Shown in pieces: positions 1 to 5,777 of a DNA stretch of 5,777 nt; the first letter of the stretch is position 1; every line of letters starts with the position of its first letter. The notes beneath the pieces are model-generated. The model worked only from the letters and a program-made list of their open reading frames with translations. It searched no databases and was not told where the DNA came from. Position numbers and translations under genes: made by a program. This DNA comes from Methylococcaceae bacterium (GTDB lineage Bacteria > Pseudomonadota > Gammaproteobacteria > Methylococcales > Methylomonadaceae), in contig CANNNN010000173.1 in the NCBI GenBank assembly GCA_947506075.1, forward strand, positions 1-5,777, given 5' to 3'.

Positions 1-3000
1 TGCCTACATAGTCATTGCCTTCGCCTTCAAGCTCTATGCTGATGCCTTGTGCCAAGAACGCACCGAAACTTTGTCCGGCCGTGCCCTTGGCCTGAATCAT
101 AATGGTGTCAGCAGGCAGGCCTTTGTGGCCATAGCGCTTGGCGACTTCGCCGGATAACATCGCGCCAAAAGTGCGGTTGATATTGCGGATAGGTGTATTG
201 ATAACCACCGGCTGCCCGTTTTCCAGGGCTTCTTTGGCCTCAGCAATCAGAGTATGATCCAGCGCCGTTTCCAGGCCGTGATCCTGGAACTCGTGGTGAT
301 AAACGATAGTGCCCGGTTCAACTTCGGGTTTGTAGAACACTCGGCTAAAATCCAGGCCTTCGGTTTTCCAATGATTTAGCGAACGCTGCATGTCCAGCTT
401 GTCCGAACGGCCGATCATTTCATTAAAGCTACGGAAACCCAGTTTTGCCATCCACTGACGCACATCTTCCGCGACCATGAAGAAATAATTGACCACATGT
501 TCGGGCTGACCGGTAAAGCGTTTGCGCAGCTCGGGATCTTGCGTCGCGACGCCGACCGGGCAGGTGTTTAGATGGCATTTGCGCATCATCAAACAACCCG
601 ACACGATCAGCGGCGCGGTGGCGAAGCCGAACTCATCGGCACCTAACAGCGCGCCGATAATAACGTCGCGGCCGGTGCGTAAACCGCCATCGACCTGGAC
701 CGCGATGCGTCCGCGCAGTTTATTCAGTACCAGGGTTTGATGGGTTTCGGCCAGGCCAATTTCCCAGGGCAAGCCCGCGTGCTTGATCGAGGTCATGGGA
801 CTTGCGCCGGTGCCGCCGTCAAAGCCGGAAATGGTCACATGATCGGCATGAGCTTTGGAAACCCCAGCCGCAACAGTACCTACGCCGACTTCAGAGACCA
901 GTTTGACGCTGATGCGCGCTATCGGATTGACGTTTTTCAAGTCATGAATTAGCTGCGCCAAATCTTCTATCGAATAGATGTCATGATGCGGCGGCGGCGA
1001 AATCAAGCCTACGCCTCGTGTCGAATGGCGCACCTTGGCGATAACGGCATCGACCTTATGGCCGGGCAGCTGTCCACCTTCACCGGGTTTTGCGCCCTGG
1101 CTGACTTTAATCTGAATGTCGTCGGCATTGACCAGATATTCTGTGGTCACGCCAAAGCGTCCGGAAGCGACCTGTTTAATCGCCGAGCGCATCGAATCGC
1201 CGTTCGGCAAAGGCTTGAAACGTTCCGGCAGTTCTCCGCCTTCGCCGGTATTGGATTTGCCGCCGATGCGGTTCATCGCAATCGCCAGATTGGTATGCGC
1301 CTCGTAGGAAATTGAACCGAACGACATGGCACCGGTTGCAAAGCGCTTGACGATGTCGGCTGCGGATTCCACTTCATCCAATGGCACTGGTGTCGCGTCT
1401 TCCTTGAACGACATTAAGCCGCGCAGGGTTAATAGGTTTTCATTTTGCTCATCGATCAAGCGGCAAAATTCAGCATATTTTTCGTAGCTGTTGCTGCGCG
1501 TCGCATGTTGCAAGGTGCTGATCGATGCCGGCGTCCAGGCATGCGCTTCGCCGCGTATGCGGTAAGCATATTCCCCACCTATATCCAGCGCATTGCGATA
1601 AAGCGGCGCATCGCCGAAAGCGATACGATGACGGCGTGTAGTTTCCTCACTGATTTCGGTTAAGCCCGCGCCTTCTATGGTGCTGGTGGTGCCGGTAAAA
1701 TAGCGATCCAGGAAAGGTTCTGACAAACCGATGGCATTAAAGATTTGCGCGCCGCAATAAGACTGATACGTCGAAATGCCCATTTTGGACATGACTTTAA
1801 GCAGGCCTTTGGAGATCGCCTTGATATAACGCTTGTGCGCTTCATATTCGGACAGTTCAGGGATGCTCTGACACAGTCCGGATAGCGTGTCGAAGGCCAA
1901 ATAAGGATTAACCGCTTCTGCGCCGTAAGCGGCCAGCAGCGCAAAATGATGGACTTCGCGTGCTTCGCCGGTTTCGACCACCAGGCCTACTCTAGTACGC
2001 AGTCCTTCACTGGTCAGGTAGTGATGCACAGCCGATGTCGCCAGCAATGCTGGAATTGCGATATGCGCCATATCCAGGTCACGGTCGGACAGTGCCAGGA
2101 TATTGTTACCGTCTTCGACTGCCTGTTTTGCAGCAAGACACAGTTTGTCGAGGGCTGCTTCCATTCCTGACGCGCCCAGATCGGACGGATAGCAGAGAGT
2201 CAGGGTTTTGGTCTTGAAGACACCGCCGGTGCGGGTTTCAATACGGCGAATTTTTTCCAGATCCTGATTGGTCAAAATAGGCTGTTCCACTTCCAGACGC
2301 ATATGCGTTCCGCCTTCGTCCAAACCCAGTAAATTGGGGCGTGGGCCGATCAGTGAAACCAGCGACATGACCAGTTCTTCGCGTATCGGGTCTATGGCTG
2401 GATTGGTAACCTGGGCAAAACCTTGCTTGAAATAATCGTACAACAGGCGCGAACGCTGCGATAACACCGCCAATGCCGCATCGATGCCCATCGAGCTGAT
2501 CGGTTCCTGTCCTGTTAGCGCAATCGGTTTCAGGATGAATTCGATGTCTTCACGGGTATAGCCGAAGGCTTGTTGTCTATCCAAAAGGATGTGCGCATCC
2601 GGTGCCATTGCGGAAATTTCGGCAGGCAGGTCGGCGAGTAGAATTTGTGTTTTTTCCAGCCATTCAGCATACGGCTTGTAGGAAGATAAATTGGCTTTCA
2701 ATTCGGCATCATCAATAATGCGGCCTTGTTCGGTGTCTATCAGCAGCATTTTTCCGGGCTGCAAACGCCATTTTTTGATGATCTTGTGCTGAGGGATTTC
2801 CAAAACGCCCATTTCCGACGCCATAATCACGAAATCGTCATCGGTGACCAGATAGCGCGCAGGCCGCAAGCCATTGCGATCCAGGGTCGCGCCGATTTGA
2901 CGTCCGTCGGTAAAGGCGATAGCCGCAGGACCGTCCCAGGGTTCCATCAGCGCTGCGTTATATTCATAAAACGCGCGCAGTTTTTCGTCCATCAACACGT

Positions 3001-3991
3001 TGCCGGCCCAGGCTTCTGGGATCAGCAGCATCATCGCGTGAGCGAGTGTGTAGCCGCCGGCCAGCAATAATTCCAGGGCATTGTCGAAACAGGCCGAATC
3101 TGATTGCTCTTCGGCGATCAATGGCCACAGTTTGTGCATGTCATCGCCCAAAACTTTCGAGGCTATCGAATGACGACGCGCCGCCATGCCGTTGACATTG
3201 CCGCGCAAGGTATTGATTTCTCCGTTATGGGCGATGTACCGGAATGGGTGGGCCAAATCCCAGGTCGGGAAGGTGTTGGTTGAAAAACGCTGATGCACCA
3301 GTGCCAGGGCGCTGTCGATGCGTTCGTCGCTCAGGTCTGCATAAAAAGCGCCGACCTGGTCTGCCAATAGCATGCCCTTGTAGACGATGGTGCGTGAGGA
3401 CAATGACGGGATATAGAAAGAGTGACCGTGATCCATTTTCAGGTCGCGAACGGCGTTTTCAACTTGTTTGCGTATCACAAACAGCTTGCGTTCGAAAGCG
3501 TCTTGGTCAGGACAATCTTCGCCTCGGGCAATAAAAATCTGGCGTATAACCGGTTCAACCGCTTTTACTGACTCGCCCAGGGTATTATTATCGACAGGAA
3601 CATCGCGCCAGCCCAAAACAGAGGCTTTTTCCTGTGCGATGAAGTCGGTTAACAGCTGTTCGCAAGTCGCTCGATTGGCAGGATCGCTAGGCAAAAATAT
3701 CATGCCGACCGCATAATCTCCGGCTTTGGGTAGGGAGATGCTTAAGTTTTCGCATTCTGCGCGCAAAAAAGTATCGGGTATTTGTATTAAAATACCTGCA
3801 CCATCGCCTGCATGAATATCTGCGCCGACTGCGCCACGGTGGGTCAGATTTTCAAGTAGTTCTAAACCCTGACGTACGATTTCATGGCTTTTTTGACCCT
3901 TTATATGAACGATAAAACCTACGCCGCAGGCGTCATGTTCATTGCGTGGATCATATAAACCCTGTCTGGTCGGTAGCGTGCTTTGACTCAT
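1..3991 (-). CDS. gltB: Glutamate synthase (NADPH-type, GOGAT) large subunit, 3' end beyond the window
   Basis: This is the alpha subunit of glutamate synthase, which makes two L-glutamate from L-glutamine and 2-oxoglutarate in the cytoplasm. It normally works with the NADPH-oxidising small subunit GltD, which is not visible here. The reading frame is continuous from the ATG at 3991-3989 to the left edge, about 1,330 codons. The family is usually about 1,480-1,540 residues, so roughly 150-200 residues are missing. Domains in order: a short propeptide (1-21); a class II glutaminase starting at Cys22 (DACGVGF), with THRGAVGADIHAGDG soon after, RFSTN at 235-239 and HNGEINTLRGN at 255-265; the central domain (about 475-760); and the FMN/2-oxoglutarate barrel with GAMSFGSIS (Met889) and SGFDGGTGASP near 1050. 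The 3Fe-4S cysteines are Cys1133, Cys1139 and Cys1144 (C-x5-C-x4-C in CLMMRKCHLNTCPVG). The start of the GXGXG beta-helix follows (KGTAGQSFGAFLAQG). All key residues examined are present and I saw no frameshift. The start is supported by a good ribosome binding site and by the propeptide-Cys arrangement. Confidence 0.97.
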   Translation of the reverse strand, partial: MSQSTLPTRQGLYDPRNEHDACGVGFIVHIKGQKSHEIVRQGLELLENLTHRGAVGADIHAGDGAGILIQIPDTFLRAECENLSISLPKAGDYAVGMIFLPSDPANRATCEQLLTDFIAQEKASVLGWRDVPVDNNTLGESVKAVEPVIRQIFIARGEDCPDQDAFERKLFVIRKQVENAVRDLKMDHGHSFYIPSLSSRTIVYKGMLLADQVGAFYADLSDERIDSALALVHQRFSTNTFPTWDLAHPFRYIAHNGEINTLRGNVNGMAARRHSIASKVLGDDMHKLWPLIAEEQSDSACFDNALELLLAGGYTLAHAMMLLIPEAWAGNVLMDEKLRAFYEYNAALMEPWDGPAAIAFTDGRQIGATLDRNGLRPARYLVTDDDFVIMASEMGVLEIPQHKIIKKWRLQPGKMLLIDTEQGRIIDDAELKANLSSYKPYAEWLEKTQILLADLPAEISAMAPDAHILLDRQQAFGYTREDIEFILKPIALTGQEPISSMGIDAALAVLSQRSRLLYDYFKQGFAQVTNPAIDPIREELVMSLVSLIGPRPNLLGLDEGGTHMRLEVEQPILTNQDLEKIRRIETRTGGVFKTKTLTLCYPSDLGASGMEAALDKLCLAAKQAVEDGNNILALSDRDLDMAHIAIPALLATSAVHHYLTSEGLRTRVGLVVETGEAREVHHFALLAAYGAEAVNPYLAFDTLSGLCQSIPELSEYEAHKRYIKAISKGLLKVMSKMGISTYQSYCGAQIFNAIGLSEPFLDRYFTGTTSTIEGAGLTEISEETTRRHRIAFGDAPLYRNALDIGGEYAYRIRGEAHAWTPASISTLQHATRSNSYEKYAEFCRLIDEQNENLLTLRGLMSFKEDATPVPLDEVESAADIVKRFATGAMSFGSISYEAHTNLAIAMNRIGGKSNTGEGGELPERFKPLPNGDSMRSAIKQVASGRFGVTTEYLVNADDIQIKVSQGAKPGEGGQLPGHKVDAVIAKVRHSTRGVGLISPPPHHDIYSIEDLAQLIHDLKNVNPIARISVKLVSEVGVGTVAAGVSKAHADHVTISGFDGGTGASPMTSIKHAGLPWEIGLAETHQTLVLNKLRGRIAVQVDGGLRTGRDVIIGALLGADEFGFATAPLIVSGCLMMRKCHLNTCPVGVATQDPELRKRFTGQPEHVVNYFFMVAEDVRQWMAKLGFRSFNEMIGRSDKLDMQRSLNHWKTEGLDFSRVFYKPEVEPGTIVYHHEFQDHGLETALDHTLIAEAKEALENGQPVVINTPIRNINRTFGAMLSGEVAKRYGHKGLPADTIMIQAKGTAGQSFGAFLAQGISIELEGEGNDYVG

Positions 3992-3994
3992 TGT

Positions 3995-4001
3995 CACCTC
4001 T
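3995..4001 (-). promoter_or_regulatory. Ribosome binding site of gltB
   Basis: On the minus strand AGAGGTG lies just before the ATG, with five bases between AGAGG and the start codon. This is a good Shine-Dalgarno match and fixes the gltB start at 3991. The start also places the catalytic cysteine at residue 22, after a short propeptide, as expected for this enzyme. Confidence 0.8.
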
Positions 4002-4016
4002 GGAAAATATTACAAA

Positions 4017-4046
4017 AGGGTTGCTATTATTTAATACAACAACCCT
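4017..4046 (-). promoter_or_regulatory. Stem-loop 2 in the gltB leader, attenuator-like
   Basis: Read on the minus strand, AGGGTTG (4046-4040) pairs with CAACCCT (4023-4017). Inside it TATTA (4036-4032) pairs with TAATA (4029-4025), leaving a small internal loop (TTG opposite G) and a two-base apex. The stem is followed directly by TTTTGTAATATTTT, so it resembles a weak intrinsic terminator or attenuator about 25 bases before the gltB start codon. The U-tract is interrupted and the upper stem is all A-T, so full termination is doubtful. It may instead affect translation, mRNA stability or protein binding. The pairing is seen in the sequence; the function is inference. Confidence 0.4.
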
Positions 4047-4050
4047 CGTT

Positions 4051-4090
4051 CCACACCGGTTCAGATGCTTGCATCAAATTTACGGTGCGG
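4051..4090 (-). promoter_or_regulatory. Stem-loop 1 in the gltB leader
   Basis: On the minus strand CCGCACCG (4090-4083) can pair with CGGTGTGG (4058-4051), giving eight RNA pairs including one G-U. Nested inside, GATGC (4075-4071) pairs with GCATC (4068-4064) across a two-base AA apex. If transcription starts near 4096, as the promoter predicts, this structure begins about six nucleotides into the message. I know of no named riboswitch or leader family that it matches. It could be a stabilising 5' hairpin, part of a regulatory leader with stem-loop 2, or a DNA operator, since the inner part is a near-perfect palindrome. Confidence 0.4.
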
Positions 4091-4102
4091 CAAAACTTCT
4101 CA

Positions 4103-4131
4103 ATTATACGTATGACTGAAAATTCTGTCAC
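4103..4131 (-). promoter_or_regulatory. Sigma70-type promoter for gltB
   Basis: On the minus strand GTGACA (4131-4126, five of six matches to TTGACA) is followed after 17 bases by a perfect TATAAT (4108-4103). The predicted transcription start is near 4096, giving a leader of about 105 nt before the gltB ATG. The 8-bp palindrome ATACGTAT (4106-4113) overlaps the -10 element and could be a small protein site, though it may be chance. I saw no sigma54-type GG-N10-GC promoter here, so control by housekeeping sigma factor is the simplest reading. Confidence 0.7.
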
Positions 4132-4343
4132 CTAGTCTTTTGCCCTGCGCACAGCATTTATTGGGCTATTGTTCGTGGGTATGGTTTATAGGCGAAGGAT
4201 TTTTGCTTATCTTAATAAACAGATGTGGTATCTTTCTGTATGGTTTTATGGCATTGAATTCTGGTTTAATTTTTGTAGCGGAGCTCAGTTTTCTAAGAGA
4301 CAGTGCAATTATTTTAAGCGAACTTACGATTGATTGGTTAATT
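4132..4343. other. AT-rich upstream region of the ubiquinone hydroxylase gene, no gene supported
   Basis: This is the hydroxylase side of the divergent intergenic region. It stays open in the hydroxylase frame back to a TTG at 4140, which would add 68 residues, partly hydrophobic and unlike any UbiF N-terminus I know. I therefore treat it as non-coding. The best plus-strand promoter candidate is a weak extended -10, TGGTATCTT at 4226-4234, with no good -35 at proper spacing. No Shine-Dalgarno sequence precedes the ATG at 4344 (the bases just before it are GGTTAATT). I saw no convincing hairpin or repeat. Confidence 0.5.
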
Positions 4344-5561
4344 ATGAAAGAAAATTATGATGTGGTAATTGTCGGCGGGGGCATGGTTGGCGCAGCTGTA
4401 GCCTGCAGTCTTGGCGGAAGCTTATTAACAGTGGCAGTCATTGAAAGCTTTCCACCACAGGCTTTTGCGCCCGATCAGCCGCATGATTTAAGGGTGTCTG
4501 CGCTCAGCATTGCGTCAAAAAATATACTTGAAACCGTAGGCGCCTGGGAGGGTGTGGTTCAACGCAGGCTTTGCCCGTTTCGCAGGATGCGAGTTTGGGA
4601 AACGGCTGGAGATACCGAATTTTGCAGTGACGATATTAATTATCCCGAGTTGGGTTATATCGTTGAAAACAGGGTGACTCAACTGGCGTTATTGGAACGT
4701 TTGCAGGCTTTTGACAACATTGAACTGCTGTGTCCTGCGACGATTACTAAAATCAATTATGCAGTGGAAAGGCCGTCTGAAGTCGAGCTCGGTGATGGCC
4801 GTATTTTGACGGCAAAAGTATTGGTTGCCGCCGATGGCGGTGCATCCAGAGTCAGACAGGCCGTGGGCCTGGGCGTAACTAGTTGGGATTACAAGCAGCA
4901 TGCGCTGGTGATTTATATCGAAACAGATTACGACCAGCAGGATATAACCTGGCAGCGCTTTGTGCCCAGCGGCCCCCAAGCGTTTTTGCCGCTGACCGGA
5001 CATTACGGCTCTATTGTCTGGTATAACACGCCGGACGAGGTGAGCCGGTTGAAAGCCTTGTGCTATGCCGATTTACAGCGCGAGCTGGTAGCGACTTTTC
5101 CTGCTTGTCTGGGCAAGGTGAATGCGGTCTTGGGTACGGCAAGTTTTCCGTTAAAACGTCAGCACGCGCAAAACTATGTCAAACCCGGCGTGGTTCTGGT
5201 TGGCGATGCGGCGCACATGATCAATCCGTTGGCGGGGCAGGGGGTTAATATTGGCTTGCTAGATGCGGCGGCCTTGGGTGAAGTGCTGATTGAAGGTCAC
5301 AAGCAAGGTCTTGAGCTTGGGGATTTGAAGGTCTTAGGACGTTATGAAAGAATGCGTCGCAATGAAAATCTGAAAATGATGACAGTTATGGATGTATTTT
5401 ATCGCGTGTTCAGCAATCAGTTGTTACCGGTCAAGTTCTTGCGTAACCTGGGACTCGGCTTGGCTGAGCGGATTTTGCCGGCCAAGAATAAGGTGATGCG
5501 CAGTGCGATGGGTTTGGAAGGCAACTTACCGAAACTTGCCCGGGGGGAGCCGATTATTTAA
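4344..5561 (+). CDS. ubiF: FAD-dependent ubiquinone biosynthesis hydroxylase, UbiF-like (UbiH/UbiF/VisC/COQ6 family)
   Basis: A 405-residue class A flavoprotein monooxygenase. Family members use NAD(P)H and oxygen to hydroxylate the aromatic ring of ubiquinone precursors, usually in the Ubi complex near the inner membrane. Visible motifs: GGGMVG dinucleotide-binding loop (11-16) after an MKENYDVVIV strand; acidic residue Glu34 closing the Rossmann unit (AVIES); DLRVSALS (48-55); the DG motif ADGGASRVRQ (163-172); and the GD motif GDAAHMINPLAGQG (287-300), which binds FAD. Stretches such as CPFRRMRVWE, ITWQRFVPSGPQAFLPL and FLRNLGLGLAER recall E. coli UbiF (391 residues), the C6 hydroxylase of demethoxyubiquinol, more than UbiH or UbiI. 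The choice among paralogues is from memory and not certain. I chose the ATG at 4344 because it puts the FAD-binding strand at the N-terminus, as in the family; ATG 4248 or TTG 4140 would add 32 or 68 atypical residues. It is transcribed divergently from gltB and stops at TAA 5559-5561. All FAD motifs are intact. Confidence 0.88.
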   Translation: MKENYDVVIVGGGMVGAAVACSLGGSLLTVAVIESFPPQAFAPDQPHDLRVSALSIASKNILETVGAWEGVVQRRLCPFRRMRVWETAGDTEFCSDDINYPELGYIVENRVTQLALLERLQAFDNIELLCPATITKINYAVERPSEVELGDGRILTAKVLVAADGGASRVRQAVGLGVTSWDYKQHALVIYIETDYDQQDITWQRFVPSGPQAFLPLTGHYGSIVWYNTPDEVSRLKALCYADLQRELVATFPACLGKVNAVLGTASFPLKRQHAQNYVKPGVVLVGDAAHMINPLAGQGVNIGLLDAAALGEVLIEGHKQGLELGDLKVLGRYERMRRNENLKMMTVMDVFYRVFSNQLLPVKFLRNLGLGLAERILPAKNKVMRSAMGLEGNLPKLARGEPII

Positions 5562-5607
5562 GCGCATAACGGGCTAACGCCTGATTTATTAGGACCTCAA
5601 CATTAAA
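5562..5607. other. Short convergent spacer after the hydroxylase gene
   Basis: These 46 bases separate the stop of the hydroxylase gene from the stop of the MFS fragment. They hold only a weak potential stem, GGGC-TAAC-GCCT at 5571-5582, followed by GATTTATTAGG. A proper intrinsic terminator is not evident for either gene. Confidence 0.4.
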
Positions 5608-5777
5608 TTAAATACGAAATTGCTTGCAAGCCCCTCCTAGAGCAGGACCAAGCACGAGGCCGAACTGGAATACGGCACTGCCGATGCCTGAGGCACGGGC
5701 ATATTGATCTCGTGGCAAGATCAGGGCGAACATGGCGCTATAGGACGGGCCTATAAACGCGCGCGCCACGCCAGTAA
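5608..5777 (-). pseudogene. Truncated MFS transporter fragment
   Basis: The minus strand is open from the right edge to a TAA at 5610-5608, giving 55 residues of the end of the reading frame. The stretch GVARAFIGPSYSAMF, then PRDQYARASG, then FGLVLGPALGG resembles the region around transmembrane segments 4-5 of major facilitator exporters of the EntS/MFS_3 type. There this region lies about 100-150 residues into a protein of about 400. Right after GPALGG the similarity stops and six unrelated residues (CKQFRI, after an Ala) precede the stop. The seven or so later membrane segments are absent, and the hydroxylase gene begins 47 bases further along. I infer a transporter cut off in its first half and probably non-functional. 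The upstream part lies outside the window, so a short functional product cannot be fully excluded. The substrate cannot be told. Confidence 0.65.
5622..5631. repeat. 10-bp perfect palindrome at the MFS breakpoint
   Basis: GCTTGCAAGC is perfectly self-complementary. It sits exactly where the transporter fragment stops resembling its family, just past the codons for GPALGG. It could mark a recombination or excision scar or be chance. It lacks a U-tract, so it is not a terminator. Confidence 0.35.

Noticed and set aside
522..3716. Many plus-strand open frames of 60-114 codons, and a minus-strand one at 1675-1944, within the gltB region.
   Set aside because: They overlap the continuous gltB frame, which encodes conserved domains throughout; their translations show no recognisable family and they are shadows of the real gene.
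4140..4343. A separate small membrane protein encoded upstream of the hydroxylase.
   Set aside because: The frame runs into the hydroxylase without its own stop, begins at TTG without a Shine-Dalgarno and resembles nothing known; it is better treated as upstream non-coding sequence.
4689..5248. Open frames on both strands inside the hydroxylase gene (4689-5003 minus, 5060-5248 plus).
   Set aside because: They overlap a well-conserved FAD monooxygenase, have no supporting ribosome binding site that I could see, and show no recognisable motifs.
5562..5590. GCGCATAACGGGCTAACGCC resembles core sites of integron attC recombination sites (CGTTAG read on the minus strand).
   Set aside because: No matching partner core site of the right form lies 50-130 bases away and no imperfect inverted repeat of attC type is present; the similarity is limited to a few bases.
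1..5777. A novel defence, mobile or biosynthetic system.
   Set aside because: The content is two conserved housekeeping genes and one transporter remnant; there are no repeats, transposases, toxin-antitoxin pairs or unexplained gene clusters.

Overview
The window shows ordinary core metabolism. It most likely comes from a gammaproteobacterium of moderate GC content: a bacterial-type GltB stands next to a UbiF-like ubiquinone hydroxylase, and ubiquinone hydroxylases of this type are typical of that class. A methanotroph-like (Methylococcales) lineage is possible, but this is only an impression. I found no CRISPR array, rRNA, tRNA, phage gene or transposase.

Layout. Positions 1-3991, minus strand, hold a 5'-complete, 3'-truncated gene for the large subunit of glutamate synthase (gltB). 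About 1,330 codons are present; the end of the C-terminal beta-helix domain and any gltD lie beyond the left edge. Positions 3992-4343 are a divergent intergenic region. Its gltB-proximal half has a good sigma70-type promoter (one mismatch at -35, a perfect -10, 17-bp spacer), a predicted leader of about 105 nt with two stem-loops, and a good Shine-Dalgarno sequence. Its other half is AT-rich and stays open in the frame of the next gene. Positions 4344-5561, plus strand, encode a 405-residue FAD monooxygenase of the UbiH/UbiF/VisC/COQ6 family, closest by eye to UbiF. Positions 5608-5777, minus strand, hold a piece of a major facilitator superfamily transporter. It loses similarity abruptly after a GPALGG motif and stops a few codons later, so it looks like a truncated remnant.

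How the parts relate. gltB (nitrogen assimilation) and the ubiquinone hydroxylase (respiratory quinone synthesis) are divergent and need not be functionally linked. The MFS remnant converges on the hydroxylase gene. The points most worth a second look are the structured gltB leader, the broken transporter with a 10-bp palindrome at its breakpoint, and the uncertain start and missing Shine-Dalgarno of the hydroxylase gene.
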